This document shows, one piece after another, positions 12,636-23,346 of a stretch of DNA of 64,000 bases. The notes under the pieces are model-generated. The model made no database searches and was not told where the DNA came from. It was given only the letters and a program-made list of their open reading frames with translations. Position 1 is the first letter of the stretch; every line of letters begins with the position of its first letter. The translations under genes were made by a program, and so were the position numbers. The DNA is taken from NCBI GenBank assembly GCA_006176705.1, contig QRFJ01001927.1, positions 124,001 through 188,000 on the forward strand, given 5' to 3'. The stretch comes from Cocos nucifera. Lineage: Eukaryota > Streptophyta > Magnoliopsida > Arecales > Arecaceae.

Positions 12636-13456
12636 TAAAGAAAAATCCTGTTTTCCGGATCAGGTTCGCTTAAGATCTAATTTGACCAGAGAAATATTCA
12701 TAAATTTTTCTCTTAGATCTAAATCAGATCTGATATTTTTTAGATCTAATTTGATGAATCTAATAAAAATAAATTAAATTAAATTAGATTTAATTTTATA
12801 CCTTATCTTTGGGTAATCTTATTACTTTGTGATGATCCTATTGATTGCCTGAGGTTTTGGATGCAGCCATGCAATCGCCTGTCCTCTATCGATATCCACT
12901 CGAGTAGGACCTAGAGATCTTCTCCTTCTTAATTTTCCTCCAAAGATCATACTGGATTTGATCTTGAAGATCTTAAAAATAATTTTTGAAGATCCAATAT
13001 CATCTCTTGCAACAGTGCTATCTTCTTGCTTTCTTTCGCCTTTCTCTTGCTGGATCGCACCAAACTTTAGCCCAAGGCCTCTTGCATGGAAAGGAGAGAG
13101 AGGATCAGAGGTAGGCATGGAGAAGAGGGAGAGGGCTATGTGGCATGGGCAAGGAGAGAACTCTCTCAAATCTAGGTGAAGATAGGGTTTTATAAGACCC
13201 TACTGTGCCATGCAATGCCACATCATCCCGACCAATCATGTTCTCTACGTGCAATCAAATCTAAATCTAATTGATGAGATGACATCATCTGATCCAACTA
13301 GATGAGAGCCCCTCTCAAACATCCTTAGGTGGCCCAAGGCTGGTCAAACGTAGAGTCTTTGGTGTCATTTGTTTGATACAATGAAGCAACCTGAAGTCCC
13401 ATTTGTATGGGACACCAAGCATCATCATCCTTGGACGCACGCCCCCAGGAATGCAC
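12636..13456 (-). repeat. C1: fragment of an Angela-like Copia LTR (minus strand)
   Basis: Starting at taaagaaaaatcctg it matches the minus-strand reading of the last 0.82 kb of the LTRs of E, especially the 3' LTR at 39160-39987, including a block about a lysine-rich boundary 'gactccag..gcttc' region and the gatctaattttgg block. It lacks the first 1.45 kb of an LTR. It ends abruptly at 13456, where a plus-strand LTR starts. The two ORFs inside (12822-13169 minus and 12958-13179 plus) are LTR sequence, not genes. Confidence 0.8.
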
Positions 13457-15697
13457 TGTTAGATATATATGCCCTAGAAGCCAGAATTGGCTGACACTTG
13501 TAATACACTTCTAGGGGCAAATTGTAATTTTGACTATAATTAATGAAATGGGTTATTTTCTATCACATGTGTATTTAGTGTCTGTGATACATCTTTTGAG
13601 TTAATGGTAATGATAATCATATTTTCAAGAGTTGAAAATTTAAGACATGAATAATCATTATTAACTCATAAACAGCTCCCGACCATAGGATCATCACGAG
13701 GATGGTGATTGATCCGGAAGGTTGGTGTACGATCGCTTCTCTTTAGTAGATGAGTCTTGAGTCTACGGTGTGGAGAACACGGAGTGAGAGTACAGGTACT
13801 CGTTAGAGAATGAGGCACTGAGAGTGACCACCTCGAGTAGTCATTAGGAGTCTACCTTCTCGTCAATGACTGACTCGATGCTGCAGTAGTGTGTCTGGTT
13901 CTTTGACCTGAGATGCACGACAGTTCACCTTGAGGGTGTTATAGTTTGACTACACCATCTCGGTCTCCTAGCCATATGGAACCCTGAGGTGTATGTTGGC
14001 TATAGCATGTTCATTGTAGGAACTGGATTGCATCAAGATGGGATCTATCTACCTCGGTGGTAGAGGAGTAGCCCTATGATGATCATGAGAATCAAGTCCA
14101 GAAATCCATGGTCATGGTAGAGTGAAATAATAGAAAGAGTTTCTATTTAGATTTTCACATTGGATTGAATCGAATGATTACATCATATGACAGAGGACTA
14201 GGTTTTACGAGTTCACCTTAACCTAATTTGATCGGGCTCAAGATAGAAGAACTGAATCACACAGGTAGCTGCACCAAGAGGTTCGCATTCAGTCTGATGG
14301 GTTGCCACCATATACTGCTAGGTGTCACTGGTGATTTTGGGACAATTAGAATGATTTAGATGATCGATCATTCTAGCTGTTCGAATCAGAAGAGTTCTGA
14401 TCCATCGAAAGGAGTTTTCGATGATGTCTATGATAGAGATCATGACATATCCCATTACCATAACAGAACTGAACCTAACTGGGTCAACAAACAAGGTTTG
14501 AATCTGGTGATCATCAATTGAACTGATCTAGTTCAATTGATCTGAATGAGATTCAATTAGGTTCAAGGAAATCGGTGCTAGCACTCGATGAACCTAACGT
14601 TCTTCTTTTAACTATCATAATAAGTTGTCTTGACTGAGCCAAGAGTTTGTGCTCAATCAGAGGCCTTCATATGGTCTGACTGGAGTTGTCCAAGTCAGAA
14701 TAGGTTGTCTTATTTGTAAGACATTACCTGCCATTTTTGGTCACCTGCATTCTTGTTCTTTGACTTTGGTCAAAAGTCTACTTTGACTGGTCAAACGTTG
14801 ACCATTGACCCTTTGACTTTTGACCACATGTCATGCATATTGAGAGCTGGTGGGGGCTTGTCCCCTGCAGAACCTGGCAAGGAGAAAGGGCGCACGCCAA
14901 GGTGGCGTGAGCCCAAGTAGGAGGCGCCTTGGAGTCCTTGTTGGACAAGGATCCACCTCCCTTTTGGATTCCAATCAGAGTTCTACTAAGAATCCAGTTG
15001 ACTGGTCTTAGGCACCTCTAAGGAGGAATCAGGGGTCTCTATTCCAACCAATCAGATTTAGATCTGATTTCACAAAGGGTTGTGATTGGTTGAGAGGAAG
15101 AGGAGTTGGATCACAAGAAGTCTATAATAAGACCCTTGCGCCCAACCCTAATCCTACGTGAATTCAATGAGATTTCCCATCCCCAAGCTGCCTCTCCCCT
15201 CCTTCTCCACACCATAGCTCTTCTCCCTTGCTCTCCACGTCCAAAAGTGTTTTGGATTTAGTTTGGTGCGATTCAGATCAAGGAAAGGCGATCAAAACAA
15301 GAAGGCTGCGCTGCTGCAAAGGACGACTGCAGATCTTCAAAGAGTTTTGAAGATCCTCCATAATCAGATCCAGATCTAATTTTTGGAGGTGTGATAGAGA
15401 AGAAGAAGGTTCTCTAGATCCAACCCAAGTGGATATCGGTAGAGGCCAGGCGCTTGCGTGGCTAAGATCCAGAACTTCCGCTGCAATCAAGGATCATCTC
15501 AGGGTAATAGGATTACCCAAAATCAGGTAAATTGAATTTGATTTAATTTATCTTCTTTTATTTTATTTATTAAAGATAAATAGAAATCAGATTGAAATAT
15601 CAAGATCTAATTAAGGTCAAGAGAATTTTTGAAAATATTCTCTTGATCTAATCAGATCTGGACGAACCTGGACCGGGAAATCAGGAATTTCCCTTCA
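13457..15697 (+). repeat. 5' LTR of Copia element C2
   Basis: It runs from TGTTAGATATATATGCC to CCCTTCA, 2241 bp. It is nearly the same as the reverse complement of 53856-56134 and 62840-64000 (LTRs of D), down to the opening 30 bases and the tataataagac box near 15125. A possible TATA box is ctataataag at 15122-15131. Confidence 0.88.
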
Positions 15698-15699
15698 AC

Positions 15700-15712
15700 T
15701 GGTATCAGAGCC
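15700..15712 (+). other. Primer-binding site of C2 (initiator tRNA-Met type)
   Basis: tggtatcagagcc lies two bases after the LTR end. It complements the 3' end of plant initiator methionine tRNA and is the standard primer site of Copia elements. The same word occurs in E (30278-30290) and in reverse complement in D (62825-62837). Confidence 0.9.
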
Positions 15713-16799
15713 ATGGTTCTAAAATTGTTTAGATCTGATTTTAATTTTATTTTAATTAAAATAACATGATTTCAGATGTCACATGAGATGTGATCAGATC
15801 TAAAATCAGAAAAAATTAAAATTAAATGATTTGGATCTAAGAACATGAAGATATGCATGACTAGTTCTAGAATAGAATAGTTCTATAGAATAGTTTTGCA
15901 TGTCTTTGATTTAATTTGATTAAATCATATTTTTAGATCTTCTTATTTACTATTTTTGATATTATAAGTGTTATAATACATTGATAAACAGCAAATAAAA
16001 ATTATTTAATTTTAAAGTATCATATGAGATATGATAGATGCATGACTAGACTAATTGTAGAATAGTTCTACATAATTGTCTAGATTAGAATTTATTTTGA
16101 TTAGATCAATTTAAATCTAATTTTTCAGATTATTATGTGATAATTTAGATCTAAAAACATGCATGAATTGATACATGAGATGTATGCAAAATATGCTTGA
16201 TTAGATCTAAATTTGTATATGAGATATATGATATAGATCTATAACTGTTTTGTAGATTTTACATGTTCCTGATTAAGGCGTTCCTCTTGGCCGTCCGATT
16301 AAGAACGAAGAAGGGTTTTAAAGGCCCTCTCTTCCCATTCGATGGGGGTGTTCTTTATGACGTGTAGGGGTGCTGCGTGTTTCGTCCTTAATCAGAACCC
16401 AAAACTTACTTTCTGCAAAACCCTAGATCCTGAAACCTAGGATTTATTGTGCATATTTTGTTTATGAACCCAACTTAATTAAGAATTAAGTTTATGGAAT
16501 ATTAATTAGGTCTAAAATTGAGAATTTTAGATCTAAGACATATTCATAATACTGGGTTCGGCTTGGGTAGCTCAATTAGGTCTAAGCGGTTGATCAACCG
16601 AATCAAGAGTTGGTTAGATGGGATCAACAATGCTTATTTGAACCAGCCTAATAGGATTAAGTCTGGGTTAAGATCGAGTCACGATCAAGCAAGACCTAAT
16701 TAGGCTCAGAGGTTAGAGTCTGGATTGTAGGCTAACCCAATTGGTTCTGACTCAACAATTTGGTGTCCTAAGGTAAGTTTGGCACAAGACGACCCGAGA
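15713..16799 (+). other. Leader region of C2 without coding sequence
   Basis: About 1.1 kb of AT-rich leader matching the leaders of D (minus, 61715-62824) and E (30291-33000). Shared landmarks include the cctgattaaggcgttcctcttgg block, the aaaaccctagatcctgaaacc block and the final taaggtaagtttggcac. I see no ORF of note. The 61-codon ORF at 16518-16703 is not preserved in the other copies. Confidence 0.7.
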
Positions 16800-17100
16800 G
16801 GCCTTCGACTATGCTCACATTAGGATGAGGTTCTCCTCCTGTTCCTAATGGGCTACTTTAGCTTGCTTCGGAGAGTTATTAGTCATTACATAATTTTTAT
16901 GCCAAGAAGTAGTGATGTTAAAATAGAAAAATTTTATTGAAGGAAAGTTACTAGTAGTACATTCTCAACTTTTTTGAATTCCAAGGCTATGGGAGAGTTG
17001 TTCCTCCGAGCTCCTTCAGGCAATAAGTTTTGGGTTGGATGGCCTCCTCTATTTCATACGAACCTTTCCAATTCAGAGCGAGCTTTCCTTGATTCTGAGG
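16800..17100 (-). other. 3' untranslated region of element B
   Basis: In minus orientation this matches 43420-43640 and 47090-47300 of the T array: the cttcaataaaa block, the atgcaaaaactatgt-like block, and one copy of the aggaggagaacctcatcctaa unit. It links B and T as one family. The rest of the untranslated region and the start of the 3' LTR are missing, replaced by C2 and C1. Confidence 0.7.
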
Positions 17101-18089
17101 TTGTGAGATAGCCGCTCATCGAAGTACCAAGTTCCTCGCTTTGAATATCTTGTCTTTGACTTTCGAATTATAGTAGCGAGCTACTTTTTGCTTGTAGGCT
17201 ACCATCCAAACTTGGGCTTTCTTCCATTTTTCTTCTAACAAGTCAAGGTTAGATCTGAGGTCTGATGAGTTTCGCTACTCATTGAATGCCATAACTCGTG
17301 CTGATGGAAGTTTGAGTTCTATTGGGATGACCACTTCCGTTCCAAAAGCCAAGGCAAATGGGGTCTCCCTAGTTGGCAATCTTTGGATAGTTCAATATGC
17401 CTAGAGCACATGATAGAGTTCATCTATCCAAGTCTCCTTCACTCTTTCAAGTCTTGTTTTGATACCTTACAGCAGGGTTCTGTTTGTTACTTCGGCTTCT
17501 CCATTTGCTTGTGGGTGGATGACTGATGTAAAATGATGGAAGATGTTTAGATCTTCATAGAATTTGATAAATCTTATCCTAGTAAACTACTGCCCATTAT
17601 CAATTATGAGAGTTCGAGATAGACTGAACCGACAGATGATTGACTTTCAGATGAAGTTCTGCACCTTGGCTTCAGTAATTTTTGCCAATGGTTCGGTCTC
17701 GATCCATTTGGTGAAATAGTCGATTACAACTAGGAGAAACTTTCATTGTCCGGATGCCATTGGAAAGGGGCCAAGTATATCCATTCCTCACTATGTGAAT
17801 GACCATGGTGTGCTTAGTGGGTAAGCTCGGAGGTCGATTGTCTTTGTACATTTGTGTTTATCTAACAGCGGTCATATTTCTTGACATACTCTATGAAATC
17901 GTGAAATAATGTTGGCCAATAGTACTCCTACCAAAGTAGTCTTTATGACAAGGATCTGGCTCCAACATGACTTCCATAAATTTCATCATGCACTTTCCAT
18001 AATGCGAAGTCGGCCTCTAAATGTTGGAGACATCTCAAGAGTGGTAGAGAAAATGACCTTTTATATAGCTTGCCTTCATACAGAACATA
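17101..18089 (-). pseudogene. Element B integrase remnant
   Basis: Read on the minus strand, about 17685-17800 gives GMDILGPFPMASGQ, then FLLVVIDYFTKWIETEPLAK and ITEA, the first catalytic block of Ty3/Gypsy integrase with its aspartate. Downstream (17100-17650) fragments in several frames correspond to the second half of the core and the C-terminal region before the PNLLPEG-like tail. Stops and shifts are numerous. Integrase would insert the cDNA. Confidence 0.72.
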
Positions 18090-18842
18090 TCAAGAAGCCT
18101 GATATCTGAGTTTCTGAGCTTCTTTCGAATCATGAGGGAGGGCTCCATCCTTGAGGTAGGCAACTAGAAGATCGATCCAGCTTGGTTCGCACTCAACTTG
18201 CATAATAGGATGCAACTCCTCTGAGCTTGGGCACTTTAAAATTTTAAAAAATACTTCTTCGGACAGTTTGACCGAGGCTAAAGTGGCCAATTTAGAGAGA
18301 AGATCAGCTCTTATATTCTCTACTCTTGAAATCTGTTGAATACTAAAACTATTAAAGGTCGGAGTCGAGTTTTTTACTTTCTCAAGGTATTTTATCATGC
18401 TTTCCTTCCGAGTTTCATAACTGCCACTGACCTATCCGACCACCAGTTGGAAATCACTGTAGACTTAGAGCTAGTCTACTTCCCACTCTTTTGCTATTTT
18501 TAACCCAGTGATCAAAGCTTCATATTTGACCCCATTATTAGTTGCTGAAAATTTAAAGTGCAGTGCATATTCGATGATGACACCTTCTGGGTTAACCAAG
18601 ATCAACCCTACGCCCGCTCCAGAAGTATTAGATGAGCCATCCACATATAGGACCCAAAAACCTTCAAGAAGGTCGGCCCTCTCTTCAGGGAAGCCCGATT
18701 GTAACTACGGAACACTAATTTCATCTTGTTCAAGCTCGGCTTCATCTAGGATGGTTCATTCCACTACAAAATTTATTAATATTTGGACTTTGATCGACGG
18801 TCAAGGTCGATAGTTGATGTCAAATTCTATAAGCTCGATCGT
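18090..18842 (-). pseudogene. Element B second (archaeal-type) RNase H
   Basis: Near 18600-18680 the minus strand reads VLYVDGSSNTSGAGVGLILV, followed by NPEGVIIEYALHFKFSATNN and YEALITGLKIA. This is the archaeal-type RNase H that Tat-clade elements (Tat, Retand, Ogre) carry in addition to the usual domain. D of YVDGSS is the first catalytic acid and E of YEALI the second. The open frame 18398-18090 continues with SRVENIRADLLSKLATLAS, whose D is the last catalytic residue. A few stops (for example near 18475) break it. Confidence 0.8.
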
Positions 18843-20255
18843 CTATTTTTCGATTCTTCCAGAGACATCCATTCGATAAAGAACTGTCTTAATTGGCTGA
18901 TCTATGAGAAGCATTATGGAGTGCCCATGAAAGTAAGATCGGAGTCTCCTGGTAGCAATTAGAAGAGCGTAAGTCAATTTTTTTAATTTAGAGTACCTGA
19001 TCTCTACATCCCTCAGGACCCGACTTATGTAGTAGATCGATCGCTGCACTTTTATTTTCTCCTTAACCAAGACTACCGCTACGGCTATTGGGGAGACTGC
19101 TAGGTACAAGAATAATTCTTCTTCGAACTCAAGCTTTGCCAGTAATGAGGGTGAGTCGAGGTAGTTTTTAAGCTCCTCGAATGCCTGTTGGCATTTCATC
19201 GTCCAGCAAAAGTTCTTTGGCTGCTTGAGAGCTTGAAAGAAGGGCATGCATCGCTCGGCCAATCTCGAGATAAAATGGTTAAGGAATGCCACTTTTTCAG
19301 TCAAGTATTGAACTTTTTTAATTATTTTTGGAGCAGTCATCTCCTGAATAGCTCAAATTTTTTTTGGATTTGCTTCAATCCCATGCCTCGACACCATGAA
19401 TCCCAAAAATTTTTTCGAGGTCACTCCGAAGGCACACTTGATCGAGTTCAGCTTCATCTTATACTTCTTAAGTGCACTTAAGGTCTCTTCAAGGTCAGCG
19501 ATGTGTTTCATTGAAGCTTAGCTTTTGACGAGCATATCGTCCACATACATCTCTATGTTGTGGCCGATCTGCTCCTCAAAGATTTTATTGATCAGGCGTT
19601 GATATGTTGCTCCTGTATTTTTTAGTTCGAAAGGCATAATCCTATAATATTAAAGACCACGGTCAGTAACAAAAGTAGTTTTCTCCTCATCCTCTAGTGC
19701 CATCTGGATTTGGTTGTAGTTAGAAAAGGCATCCATAAAGGTGAGAAGCTCGTGGCCTAAGGTTGCATCCACTAGTTGATCAATCCTAGGTAGGAGGTAG
19801 CTATCTTTTGGATAGACTTTGTTCAGCTTTTTGAAGTCTATACACATCCTCCACTTGCCATTTGCCTTTTTGACGAGCACCATGTTTGAGACCCAGCTCG
19901 GATAGTTAACTTCTTGGATGAATCCAATCTTGAGGAGCTTGTCGACTTCTTCCATAATTACTTTTTGCCTTTTTGAAGCATGACTACGCATCCTCTCTTT
20001 TACCAGCCAACACTTCGGATCAGCAGCCAGTCGATGTTCTATAACTTCAGCATCGATCTCCGACGTATCCGCTGGGATCCAAGCAAAGACGTCCACATTC
20101 TTTCGAAGGAAGGCAATGAGTTGATCTCGAACCTTGCCCCCCAAGTTGGAGCCGATCTGCATAGTGTGCTCTACATTTCCGTCATCTAAGGACACAACTA
20201 TAAGGTCTTCCAAAGGCTCGCCCCATTCCTCTGTAAGATCATCGCAGACATCCAA
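18843..20255 (-). pseudogene. Element B reverse transcriptase and first RNase H
   Basis: Two long open frames (20255-19650 and 19340-18843) with a decayed join cover RT and the first RNase H. The first reads FAWIPADTSEID, HRLAADP, then NMVLVKKANGKWRMCIDFKK and MDAFSNYNQI (usual MDAYSGYNQI). The catalytic YVDD is at 19533-19547 (IEMYVDDMLVKS), followed by an in-frame stop. The second frame holds RLAERCMPFFQALK, then YYISRVLRDVEIRY and KLTYALLIATRRLR, typical of Tat-type RNase H. Clear Ty3/Gypsy polymerase, the best-preserved part of B. Function is lost through at least two stops. Confidence 0.88.
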
Positions 20256-20377
20256 CCCATCAATAGGGCAAAGGTTCGACTAGGTGTTTTTCTGTAGGGC
20301 AATGGAGTAACAGTGCCTTGCCAAGGCCTGGTCTCTCCTAATCTCTCCAATTATGTAGCTCATTGGAAACTTCACCT

Positions 20378-20725
20378 TTAAGTAATATGTTGATACCACA
20401 TCTCGGATGTGTTCAAATCAGGTCGACCAAGAATAGTATTGTAAGTAGATGGAGTTTTTACGATTAAAAAATCGACATGCACTCTGGCCAGTCTCGGACG
20501 TTGTCCTGCAGCCACAGTCAAAGTTATTATACCCTCAACTAGCACGACGTTGCTAGTGAAGCCCACCAACAGGGAGTTCATAGGTCCCAAGTAATTATTA
20601 GGTAAAGACATTTTTGAGAAAGCATCATAAAATAAAACATCAGTAGAGCTTCCATTATCTATCAGAATGTAGTGCACATCATAGTCAGCAATGTTTAAAA
20701 AGATTACAACCGCATCATTATTCAA
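20378..20725 (-). pseudogene. Element B aspartic protease
   Basis: The open frame of 115 codons reads LIDNGSSTDVLFYDAF (active site D-N-G-S), then LVGFTSN, GIITLTVAAGQRP, and NTILGRPDLN. DNGSS in place of DTGSS is usual in this clade. The domain would mature the gag-pol polyprotein. It appears intact across the domain, but is separated from gag and from RT by stops, so the polyprotein is broken. Confidence 0.85.
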
Positions 20726-22391
20726 AAATTGAACTCTTTAGGCATCTTCGTTGGTGAAAGCAATGGGCTCCTCAGTTCTCCATCTCTTCTTGAGCTCTGC
20801 TGATCCGTTAGCCTCTCCTTGCTAAAGTCTCCTAGAGATGGTGTTGATGATGCCGAGGGATGGTCGATCTGGCTCCTGCTCCTCCCTTCTTGGCGGTTCT
20901 GGCTATGGCAGTGCCCTCAGTCGATCTTCTCATCCTTCAAGCTAACATTGTAGGAATCGACCGAGCCTACCTTATCTGATGAGCTCCTCGATCTCATCTT
21001 GGAGCTAGATATACTCTTCTATATCATGATCGTGGTCACGATAATAGAGGTAGTACTTATTAAGATTGTACTTGTCGAGGTAAGAGAGCATCCTCTCTGA
21101 TCTAGAAAGTTGTTTCTTGATCTCCATCAGTCCATACATTTTTTGAGCATTAAGGAGCGCATAATTATGGAACCTTCAGAAGGGGGAGCTCCGTCGTGCC
21201 CTTCTGTCAGGGCTTCCTTGCTTTCAAGCCTGGGGGGAAGTTCAAGCTCGCTTGCACTCAGAAAGAGTTCGGGAGTACGGTCGAGCTTCACTCGACTTTT
21301 CTTCCTCAGTAGGCCTATCCGGCTCATCAATTCATCACTCTCCAACAACTTCATTATCCTTGGTCTTGAAGGCCTCTTCCGCTCGGGCATACCCCTTGGC
21401 CTGGCCAGCATATCGATAAAATCCCTAGGGTACTTCTTCTCTAGGGAGAATAGTAGATTGTTCTTCTGAAGACCGTCTTTTAGTGCGGCCATAGCAATAG
21501 ACTGATCTAGATTTTGGACTTTTAGAGCAGCTGCATTAAAGTGGTTGACATAAGCTTGGATAGATTCTCCCTCTTCCTGCTTGATGTTGATGAGGGACTC
21601 CGAGCCTCTTCTGGGATGGCAGCTACTAACAAAATGAGCCACAAACTGATGGCTCATCTAATTAAAAGAGAAGATGGTATTTGGCTTGAGGGTCGAGTAC
21701 CAGTTCCTGATGGCTTCCTTCAGGGTGGATGAGAAGGCTCGACAGAGAATGGTGTCTGTTGCACCATGGAGTAGCATCATCATTCGGAAGGTCTCTAGGT
21801 GGTCGATTTGATTGGAGGTTCCATTGTAGCTCTCAAATTAAGAGAGCTTGAAGTTTGATGGGATAGGTTCCTGCATGATGCGGTGAGAAAAAGGAGGGTC
21901 AGTATAGATGTCATTATCGTGGGAGAGAGGAGCATAGCAGAGTTCTTTGATCTGTCGATTCATCTCTTATAGTTTTCTATCTAGATCCTCTCAATCATGG
22001 ATCTCCAAGGTCTTTTGGTTGAATGGGGGCAAAGTCCCCCTAGGGGTAGAGTCATGATCAGAGCAGGGGCTCTCAGCCCTCTACTTCCCCTTTTTGGAGG
22101 TTATCGACTGACTAGCCTAAGTCGACCACCCCCAAACTGGATCACGGGATTCTAGAGAAGCCTATTCTGACTGAATCAACATTGGAGGCTGCCACTGCTG
22201 CATGGCCACACTGCCTTCATGATACCACAAACCTGCTTTACTAGCAGGTTGAACTGCTCCGCATCCACCATTGCTGCAAGTGGAGCTTGAGTTGCCTGAG
22301 AAGAAGCAGGAGCGGGCAGATCTGGATGGGATCTAGTCACGAAGGCCATCAACCATTGGGTTGAAGCCTTTCTTGGGGGCATCCTTCTCAA
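20726..22391 (-). pseudogene. Element B gag
   Basis: The probable start is at 22391 (MRRMPPRKASTQ), with MVDAEQFNLLVKQV at about 22270-22230, matching MVDPE.FNLL in the T units. The capsid domain is read from about 21880 to 21410: NFKLS, a stop, FESYNGT, then (in the frame of 21657-21127) MSHQFVAHFVSS, INIKQEEGESIQAYV, FNAAALKVQNLDQSIAMAALKDGL and LFSLEKKYPRDF. The knuckle region near 21085-21020 reads KYYLYYRDHDHDIEEYI, where family members have cysteines (C..H....H....C), so zinc binding is lost. Frames shift near 21400 and there are several stops. Confidence 0.8.
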
Positions 22392-22497
22392 AAAAGAGAA
22401 CTTTAGAGGAGAAGAGAGAGATCTCTACTGAGCACTCCTCTAAGAATAAGAAAACCATAAGGTTGACGGTTCGATGCCCTTCCTCTAGCACCAATCC
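22392..22497 (-). other. Leader and primer-binding site of element B
   Basis: On the minus strand the LTR ends at 22498 (ccaaca) and is followed by ggattggtgctagaggaagg (22478-22497). TGGTGCTAGAGG is the likely primer-binding site and is matched after the LTRs of T (41728 and 45452). I cannot name the tRNA. The leader is unusually short (about 100 bp) compared with the Copia elements here. Confidence 0.6.
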
Positions 22498-23346
22498 TGT
22501 TGGTGCTAAATCTGATCATCGTCAGAGGAGCGCTGGAGTCAGAGAAGATGAGGTCACTGTTGGTGACCTACAAAATAAGTCTCGTCCAGAGCCTGAAGGG
22601 AGTGGCTCCAGCAAGACCCTCTAATGGTTAAGTCAGCTCTTTCAGCCAACAAGAATGAAGTGCTCAATAGAGAAAGTTGCAGAGTATCGAGAAGGAGAAA
22701 AGAGCCTAAAGAAAATGTGTCTCATGGATTTCTTTTATAGATGGAGCCTATAACAAACTGATAGTGACAGCCATAACAATTCGGTAGTGGGCCACTCGAG
22801 GCATGTGGGGTTTGTTATGGAGGATAGTGTCTGTTGTCGTGATATGCCAGTCCATTGAGATTTAATAGTCGAAGTTCAGAGGACTAGGCATCAATTGGCG
22901 ATGAATCTTTGAGTTACATCAATACTAAGGAAGCTCGGACTCCTCTTAAGTGGTCTATGGATGAGTTGATTCATACCATGTGGATCCAGATTCATGTGGA
23001 GACCTTCCTAGGCAACTATGGAAAGTTTGATCGGGAGGAGTTCGACTGCTGGAGGAGTCTGAAAGGAGTTCGATTGCTGGAGGAGTCTGGGAGGAATTTA
23101 GCTATTGGAGGAGTTTGGAAGGAGTTCGACTGTTGGAGGAGTCCAAAAGGAGTTTGGCTGCTAGAGGAGTCCGGGAGGAATTCAGCTACTGAAGGAGTCC
23201 GAAAGGAGTTCGACTGCTGGAGGAGTCTCGAAGGAGTCAGAAAGAAGTTTGGAAGGAATTCACGATTGAAGCTCTCCTGCGATCATGAGTTACACCTGAT
23301 CGAGCACCAAACTGAACTTCAACGGGAGCGAGATTTACCCCCAACA
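22498..23346 (-). repeat. 5' LTR of element B
   Basis: It is 849 bp, ending on the right as ttacccccaaca (TGTTGGGGGTAAA in minus orientation), directly beside the ccact duplication. The TATA box is TATAAAAG, in reverse at 22732-22739. Between 23020 and 23250 it carries about nine imperfect copies of a 24-26 bp unit around ggagttcgactgctggagga. The 155-codon plus-strand ORF at 22909-23376 is a by-product of this array. Its sequence matches the T LTRs (40638 onward) in minus orientation. Confidence 0.85.
22732..22739 (-). promoter_or_regulatory. TATA box of element B 5' LTR
   Basis: TATAAAAG on the minus strand, in the context gtctataaaaag-like found in each T LTR (41486, 45210, 48957). Confidence 0.5.

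Larger units (their letters stand above)
13457..16799 (+). mobile_element. C2: 5'-truncation-free but 3'-deleted Angela-like Copia element
   Basis: A complete 2.24 kb LTR is followed by a tRNA-Met-type primer site and 1.09 kb of the leader found also in elements D and E. The copy stops at 16799, in the sequence that corresponds to about 61715 in D, and the next base is internal sequence of element B. Gag, pol and the 3' LTR are absent, so the right part was lost by deletion rather than by normal LTR recombination. Its left end abuts C1 head to head. Confidence 0.82.
12317..23346 (-). mobile_element. Tat/Retand-like Gypsy element B, nested in A
   Basis: This minus-strand element is bounded by a perfect 5-bp target duplication ccact at 12312-12316 and 23347-23351. 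Read on the minus strand the order is 5' LTR (22498-23346), primer site, gag, protease, RT, RNase H, a second RNase H, integrase, 3' untranslated region, and a partial 3' LTR (12317-12635). The second RNase H places it in the Tat clade of Ty3/Gypsy. The 3' side is disrupted by Copia pieces C1 and C2 plus a deletion. It splits the integrase zinc-finger region of element A. Confidence 0.88.

Noticed and set aside
12822..13179. Overlapping ORFs of 115 and 73 codons on opposite strands
   Set aside because: They lie in the LTR fragment C1; the same sequence in the E and D LTRs has no conserved frame.
15700..15712. tRNA-like sequence (tggtatcagagcc)
   Set aside because: It is the retrotransposon primer-binding site, complementary only to a tRNA 3' end; no tRNA cloverleaf surrounds it.
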